A stretch of DNA of 64,000 nucleotides. Origin: Arctopsyche grandis (taxonomy: Eukaryota > Arthropoda > Insecta > Trichoptera > Hydropsychidae). How positions within the stretch are numbered: position 1 is the stretch's first letter; every line of letters starts with the position of its first letter. The stretch lies in the NCBI RefSeq assembly GCF_051622035.1, contig NC_135359.1, positions 18,313,501-18,377,500 on the forward strand. Direction: 5' to 3'. This document shows, piece by piece, positions 58,245-64,000 of this stretch. The position numbers were made by a program, and so were the translations under genes. The notes under the pieces are model-generated. The model made no database searches and was not told the origin of the DNA. It was given only the letters and a program-made list of their open reading frames with translations.

Positions 58245-61200
58245 TCACAAACTGGTTGTGGCTGGAGGTCTAGCATAAGCTTTCGGTATAAAACCATACC
58301 GACGAGTTTTCGGAGCATGTGCCCATAGCCATCCTTCGACTGTTTGATGAAGTAGATCAGCATAAACCCATTCACCTCGACGCACTGATAAATCATCCGG
58401 TGCTTGAGCCTGCACATCAATGTACTCATGTATATTTCATTTAGAAAGTAAGTAAAAAGACTAAAGATTGCCAAAAATAATACCTTATAATCATAGAGCA
58501 TAACAAGCTCAGTACCATGATAGCGTGGATCTGGATCAGATAAAAGTGGCGCAGGCGCTGGAGCAGGAGGAGCTGCAGTTGAAGCCTCAACATTTCCTAT
58601 AGCATCAATTATTTGGTAACAAATTCGTAATTTAAATCATATGTGATTATAAAAATATTCCAATCATACCTTGAATCACATTGTCAGCTGGGTAAACAAA
58701 CCCTGAAGGGATAAAACCTTCTTGGCCATTACTACGCACTACCCAAAACCAATCCGGATCTTCTCTATTTAAAACTACAATAAAACATTCAAAATTATGA
58801 GAAATACACTAATGTTTCAAATGTGAAAGCATAGATTAAGTTTACCGGTGACAAATTCTCCACGTTCCACAGGTACGTCGTTTTCATCTCGCGCTTGAAA
58901 TGTGTAAAGTACAATACAACGACCTGAAGGAGCTTTGCTAAATGGACATCCGTCACTAGCTTCACTACCCTCTTCAGATCTCGTTTCTCCGACGCTTCTA
59001 GTTGTACATAAATAAAATTTAACAATGGAATAATCTTATATATGCATTTATTCGAATGAGGCAATAAGCTCACTGTTCTTGAGTTGTTAAATCAGGCGCC
59101 GAGCCGGCTGGCTGACGAGGGAGTTTTTTCTTGAGATCTGGAAGTAAATGCGGAGAATACGGCGCGCAATATGAATGCGGTATAAAGCCTTCCTGTCTCG
59201 ATTCAGCTACAATAACATACACCCAATCATTTTCTCTATAAAGCATATTAACTATTTGGCCACGTTTAACCTGTAAGTGAAATTCAAATTTAGCTATCGT
59301 ACATTGTGTAATTATACATACATAATAATAGAAAAAAATTCAACCTCTAATTCATCATCAACGCACGGAGCAAAGTCATGTAAGACGACCATTTTGGAAT
59401 CGGGGCTTAGTCCATGCTCTTTTTCGATTCCAACTCTCACTAGTGTTTCTATGCTGGCGGACCCGGTGATACGACCCATCCCAGGACTGAGTCCCGAACT
59501 AGGTCGGGACAACTCTTTGTCCACATCTCCACTTATTGCTGAAAATTAAATGTGATTATGTTGGATTAATTCACTTAAACACAAGGTTTTTGACACCCAA
59601 ATTTGAGCGGCTAACCATTGTCTTTGTATTTTGAAATTATCAGTCGAATACAAAAAAAAGAAACAATAATTAAACATAAACATGTTATTTTGTTTTATTA
59701 TATTATGCCATATATAATATCGTTCCCGGAAGAATGCACCAAAATGCACTGAATAGTGGCACAGTCTCGAGAAATCCTAATTTTCAAAGGCACTCTGAGC
59801 TGCGGGAAGCTGAGGTTAAAGTTCCCGAGGCCCGGACTACTTGAGGGGCCCCGTGTTGGGACGTTCGACTGATCGATAATAATATTTTATATTATTCTAC
59901 ATAAAAATACATATATTTCTTTAATGCTAAATGTTTATTATTTTTCGATCTGCGCATTCTTTGTGTCTATGTGCAATCGTACCTGTTATATCATACTTTC
60001 TTATTCGATTATTTCAAAAAATAGCATTTAACATATAGGTATTTTTTTAATAGATTTGAAAGATTTTTTGCATATTAAAAATATATCTATAAGATTTTTT
60101 TTTTTGTTTTGTCATAGGGTATGGAATTATTTTTCATATGAATATATGCATATGAATAAGTATTTAACTCTGTTAACATAAGGTGACCATTATTTTCAAA
60201 TTCAAAACCAGGACATTTGTTCCAAGAACATATTATTAAATACTTCAATTATTTAAAACGAAGATTAAAGAATCATGGACTCACATTTATGAAAAAATGA
60301 ATTCTTTTTTTTTTAATGCTCTTATAAAATTCTAAACAAAGTTGGTTAAAATTATTATACTAAGTGATTAGCAAACATTTTAAGGTTTCAACATTCAATT
60401 TCGTTTTATCATTGGACTATATATTGTTCATCAAAGAAAAAAAATCCTTCGGCTGGTGCATTTGTTCCTAATAAATAGAAATAACATTCGACTAATTTGC
60501 CAATATTTTTGAAGGAGACATCATTTTCGCCTTGGACTTTGTATATTTATCCATCTATTAAAGGCAATGCGGGGTATATCCTCAATATATCCAATATTTA
60601 ATAGCCATAGATCTTTATCAACTCAAAATAAAATAAAATTATATCGCGCGCTCATATTACCATTATTAACCTATGCTTCACCTGTATGGAATAACGCCTC
60701 GAATACTAACCTTTCCAAGCCCCAAGTAATACAAAATAAATCCCTAAAAATAATTTATAATATACCCATATATACTAACTTGAAAAAACTGCATGCCATA
60801 TATAATATTCCGTTTGTTACAGACATTACTAACAAACTAAACAGTAGATTTTATGACAGAATCACTAATAACCATACTAACACACTTGTGAAGAGTCTCA
60901 GTGATTACAACAAAATGTCTATACCCTTCAGGTATAACACACAGATTACCTAAACACAATCATGCTTTAGGTCATTGACTTTAGTGAGACTTTAATTAAT
61001 ATTATGTATTAAATGTATTATGAGCATTTATAAGGATTGTAAATAGGTTTTTGAGCTCTTTTTCCTATTATGCTGTAGATTAACATTAGAATAATATAAT
61101 ACTATGATTACTAACCAAATTAAATTAAATTGTAAAATAGAAAATGATCAGTAGATCAGTAGCTATTAAAATAGATATAAGATGTATTGTGAACATAATT

Positions 61201-61943
61201 TCGTAATAATAAAAAGCATTTAGAAATCAAAAAATTCAGTCACCTTATGTTGGCATAGTTTATTGATATAGCTTTTTAACTTTTAAATTTATTAATATAG
61301 ATTAACCTTATGTTAGCATAATTTATTGAGATGCAATTTTTTTTTGTATTATAAACAATACGGTATATCGGATTCTTAGAACGTGGTGATAAGTTTTTTT
61401 TTCATTTCTTAATAAATTTTTATTTGGCAATGACAAAGGTTATTTAATTTCGAATTTCATAAAAAAAAAGTGCACCGAAATGTCAACAGGCAAAATACTA
61501 CTAGAAAATCAGAGTATCGGAAAATCGATGGAGTACAATTATGAAGAATCGTCATTTTGATACGCTGCTCTGATTAATTGGATCTTTGAGACATTTCACT
61601 GGACATGGAATAAGTGCAAGAAATTAAAGATTGACACAACTGGCAAGCGTGCAAAAAGAAACTTCTGTCACACGAGTTATGCGAGTTGACACTTGGTGTT
61701 GTACAACGAGAAACTTCTTTTTGTCAATGAAACCGGTCAAAGAGCCAGGAAAAAAGGCTGTCATTTGGTAAAAGGATTGAAAGTCAAACGAGTGTCAGGC
61801 TGAGCGTGAGAATTGTGGGAAATGAAGTTCGACGGCCGGAAGGAGCCAGTGTTTGAGTGCGAGTGTTTTGGGTGTGTGCGGATGCGATACTGACATTTTT
61901 TCTTTTTGCCTCTCCGTATCCTGACGGGACAGAGGAAGGCCAT
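58245..61943 (-). CDS. Dlish: Dlish/Vamana: triple SH3-domain adaptor of Fat-Dachsous signalling
   Basis: Seven exons on the minus strand: 61943-61895, 59538-59345, 59270-59074, 58997-58846, 58774-58670, 58596-58484, 58409-58245; GT-AG, one frame, 324 residues. Exon 1 encodes MAFLCPVRIRRGKKKK; its phase-1 end fits exon 2 exactly. SH3-1 at about 63-118 (KMVVLHDFAPCVDDELEVKR ... EGFIPHSYCAP), SH3-2 at 173-228 (IVLYTFQARDENDVPVERGE ... DWFWVVRSNGQEGFIPSGF), SH3-3 at 260-318 (LVMLYDYKAQAPDDLSVRRG ... YGFIPKAYARP). Each keeps the ALYDY-like start, W and P binding residues. In flies Dlish binds Fat and Dachs at the cell cortex and tunes Hippo growth control. The short N-terminal Cys and basic run could aid membrane association (inference). 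Intron 1 (2.36 kb) contains a LINE. Confidence 0.9.
60180..60544. other. Repeat-like sequence left of the LINE in Dlish intron 1
   Basis: AACATAAGGTGACCATTATT with CAAAACCAGGACATTTG at 60175-60230 and TCAGTCACCTTATGTTGGCA at 61240-61260 form a possible pair of inverted ends around the LINE. No matching target duplication was found. Confidence 0.3.
60545..61232 (+). mobile_element. 5'-truncated LINE in Dlish intron 1 (unoccupied hAT target site)
   Basis: Frame 60567-60953 encodes SLSTQNKIKLYRALILPLLT, YASPVWNNASNTNLSKPQVI and QNKSLKIIYNIP, the C-terminal domain of a Jockey-type ORF2, ending in TAA. The 3' UTR ends in AATAATAAAAAGCATTTAGA. Its 3' half matches 14204-14338 plus 15483-15745; where that copy holds a hAT, this one reads GTCATTGACTTTAGTGAGAC. 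Confidence 0.75.
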
Positions 61944-62359
61944 CAGGAATATCAGCAAGAGTGGTTCATAGCGGTCTTGTAGGTTTCCACCTCTCGGTCG
62001 CCACACCTGTTGCTTCTTTTCACCTCTCCTACTCTTCTACTCTCCTACTCTCCTACTCTCCTAGTCTCCCACTCTCCCACCCCACCGGCAACTAGCAAGT
62101 GGCAAGTGGCAAGTGGCAACAGGTAACTCCGACAGAGCCTACCTGCCGAGTGCTACACGAAAGTGGTGATGGCGAGTGCTGACCAAACACTGTTGCCAAC
62201 GTTTTTCCTCCATTTGTTCTCTTTCCTCATGCTGTACTTCCAAAAGCTCAACTCTGATCTGATCCTATTACCTTATATTATTTGAATTCGAATGTATGTT
62301 TGTTTGTTCTACTTCAAATCAAATCAAATCGGCATCAAATTTGTTCCTATATCCCAAAC
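61944..62359. other. Dlish 5' flank with short tandem repeats
   Basis: Contains a (CTCCTACT)n-type run at about 62030-62080 and (GGCAAGT)n at 62095-62117. Probably Dlish 5' UTR/promoter on the minus strand; no TATA box recognised. Confidence 0.45.
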
Positions 62360-62732
62360 GGGTCTACCTCACGGGCCGGAATGTGAAATTACCGAAAACG
62401 CAAATATCGGAAGGCAAAGATCGAAAATCGAAAGATAAAAAAGGGTGCATGGTAAACGGTACATACTCACTTAATTTGCGCGAGCAGGATACAACAGGAA
62501 CAAGAGGAACAGGCTTTTCCTCCCGTATTAATGTGCGCACGCAGAATACGGGAGGAAAAGCGTGTTCCTCTTGTTCCTGTTGTATCCTGCTCGCGCAAAT
62601 GAAGTGAGTATGTACCGTTTACCATGCACCCTTTTTTTTGATCTTTCGACTTAAGATCTTTCGATTTTCGATCTTTGCCTTCCGATATTTGTGTTTTCTG
62701 TAATTTAACATTCTGACTAGTCACGTAGACCC
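62360..62732. mobile_element. Foldback MITE (Mutator-type), copy B, at the satellite edge
   Basis: 373 bp between GGGTCTACCTCACGGG and GACTAGTCACGTAGACCC, flanked by CCCAAAC on both sides (62353-62359, 62733-62739). Arms are as in 29010-29381, but the two ends carry different outer-arm versions, so this copy looks recombinant between subfamilies. The insertion point is the TATCCCAAAC site of the satellite unit. Confidence 0.85.
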
Positions 62733-62933
62733 CCCAAACATATATACATAAACCGTAGATATTTTTTAGAGGGGGATAGCATAGAAGCGCATATAAAGAT
62801 CGCTTTTATATAAAAAGAACCTTTGAAGCTACATATGTATATCCCAAACTAATATAACCCGTGGATAGTTTTTGGAAGGGGTAGAAGCCCGAGATGAAGT
62901 CATACAATTCGGCTATTGCGCATGATAAACGGA

Positions 62934-63194
62934 CTACTAGTCATATGTGAACCAGTCACAGGACAACTGGTCGCTCTAGATCGGTCACATGTGATCACCC
63001 GTCACACTAAAACTGGTCAAACCCTAAAACTGGTCACGAAAAAACTGGTCACACCCTAAAATCGGTCACGAGAAAACTGGTTGACCGATTTTAGGGTGTG
63101 ACCAGTTTTAGTGTGACGGGTGATCACGTGTGACCGATCTAGAGCGACCGGTTGTCCTGTGACCGGTTCACATTTGACTAGTTATCACCGAACC
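62934..63194. mobile_element. GGTCAC-rich foldback MITE inside the satellite
   Basis: 261 bp of nearly perfect inverted repeat (ACTAGTCATATGTGAACCAG, CAACTGGTCGCTCTAGATCG / CGATCTAGAGCGACCGGTTG, CACATTTGACTAGT), flanked by a perfect 9-bp duplication ATTGCGCAT (62925-62933, 63195-63203). The right end ATCACCGAACC is shared with the palindromic MITE family. A half copy lies at 43699-43890. Confidence 0.9.
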
Positions 63195-63377
63195 ATTGCG
63201 CATATAAAGATCGCTTTTATATAAAAAGAACCTTTGAAGCTATATCCCAAACTTATATAACCCGTGGATAGTTTTTGGAAGGGGTGGAAGCCCGAGATCA
63301 AGTCATATAATTTTGCTAGTGCGCATATAAAGATCGCTTTTATATAAAAATAATTTTTGAAGCTATATCCCAAGCTT

Positions 63378-63768
63378 CGGTCTCCCTCACGGGCCCGAAA
63401 GTGAAACGCCCGAAAACGCAAATATCGGAAGGCAAAGATCGAAAATCGAAAGATTTTAAGTCAAAAGATCAAAAAAAAAGGGTGCATGGTAAACGGTACT
63501 ATGTATATATAATATATATGAGTGGCATGCGGTGAAATTATCTCACTTTTTGTCATACAGCCTTGTTTAATGTGCGCGCGCAGAATACGGGAGGAAAAGC
63601 CTGTTCCTCTTGTTCCTGTTGTATCCTGCTTCCGCATATTAAGTGAGTATGTACCGTTTACCATGCACCCTTTTTTATCTTTCGACTTAAGATCTTTCGA
63701 TTTTCGATCTTTGCCTTCCGATATTTGCGTTTTTGGGCGTTTCACTTTCGGGCCCGTCACGGAGACCG
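63378..63768. mobile_element. Foldback MITE (Mutator-type), copy D, inside the satellite
   Basis: 391 bp, ends CGGTCTCCCTCACGGGCCCG and CGGGCCCGTCACGGAGACCG, flanked by an 11-bp duplication ATCCCAAGCTT/ATCCCAAACTT with one mismatch (63367-63377, 63769-63779). The centre is altered: AATATATATGAGTGGCATGC and TTTGTCATACAGCC replace part of the left arm, so the hairpin is imperfect. Confidence 0.9.
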
Positions 63769-64000
63769 ATCCCAAACTTATATAAGCCGTAGATATTTTT
63801 TTAGAAGGGGTAGAAGCCCGAAATCAAGTCATGCAATTCGGCTATTGCGCATATAAAGATCGCTTTTATATAAAAAAAAGCCTTTGAAGCTATATTCCAA
63901 ACTTATATAACCCGTGGATAGTTTTTGGAAGGGGTAGAAGCCCGAGATCAAGTCATGTAATTTGGCTAGTGCGCATATAAAGATCGCTTTTATATAAAAA

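Larger units (their letters stand above)
62735..64000 (+). repeat. Tandem satellite, about 124-bp unit, interrupted by two MITEs
   Basis: The unit begins GCGCATATAAAGATCGCTTT, then TATATAAAAAGAACC, TTTGAAGCTATATCCCAAAC, TTATATAACCCGTGGATAGT and GGGGTAGAAGCCCGAGATCA. Unit starts at 62787, 62928/63198 (split by a MITE), 63322, 63847 and 63971; spacing is 123-124 bp once the insertions and duplications are removed (62787-62928 is 141). The array runs off the right edge of the window. Confidence 0.9.

Noticed and set aside
62735-64000. Satellite units as a multi-copy small RNA gene
   Set aside because: TATATAAAA-like motifs recur, but no Pol III boxes or conserved hairpin were seen; tandem satellite explains it.

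Overview
This is an AT-rich insect-like nuclear window. The evidence is spliced genes with GT-AG introns, arthropod-type orthologues (a Sidestep-family cell-surface receptor, Dlish), a short run of the insect telomere motif TTAGG, (TATG)n/(TA)n microsatellites, and a dense mix of LINEs, SINEs, hAT, PIF/Harbinger, Mutator-type foldback MITEs and solo LTRs. The order cannot be fixed from the sequence alone.

Layout. 1-21.5 kb: gene-poor and repeat-rich, with LINE fragments and 3' ends, SINEs, a hAT copy nested in a LINE, and one possible short terminal exon at 276-390. 21.55-30.1 kb (+): the 3' part of a Sidestep-family Ig/FN3 receptor gene; 14 coding exons join in one continuous frame of 788 residues, and the signal-peptide exon is not seen. 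30.1-37.6 kb: AT-rich intergenic DNA, a 126-bp solo LTR, a hAT MITE, and an apparently intact two-ORF LINE with a canonical -1 frameshift heptamer at the ORF1/ORF2 junction. 37.6-39.9 kb: layered DNA transposons, including a PIF/Harbinger insertion whose unoccupied twin site lies 1.1 kb away.

40.1-48.7 kb is the gene-dense core: intronless Rrp6/EXOSC10 (+), SRA1 (-, tail to tail with Rrp6), and HMG20A-like (+), whose last intron holds a 1.6-kb hAT. 49-52.3 kb: a cluster of solo LTRs, one nested in another, plus a long inverted-repeat element, ending about 0.2 kb before the start codon of MRPS15 (bonsai orthologue, 52.4-57.0 kb, +). 58.2-61.9 kb (-): Dlish, three SH3 domains in seven exons. 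62.3-64 kb: a roughly 124-bp tandem satellite invaded by foldback MITEs with 7-11 bp target duplications.

The genes do not form a pathway. They cover axon guidance/synapse recognition, nuclear RNA decay, transcriptional co-regulation, mitochondrial translation and Fat/Dachsous-Hippo signalling. The most distinctive signals are the LINE frameshift junction, the insertions with occupied/empty site pairs inside the window, and the foldback-MITE/satellite locus at the right edge.
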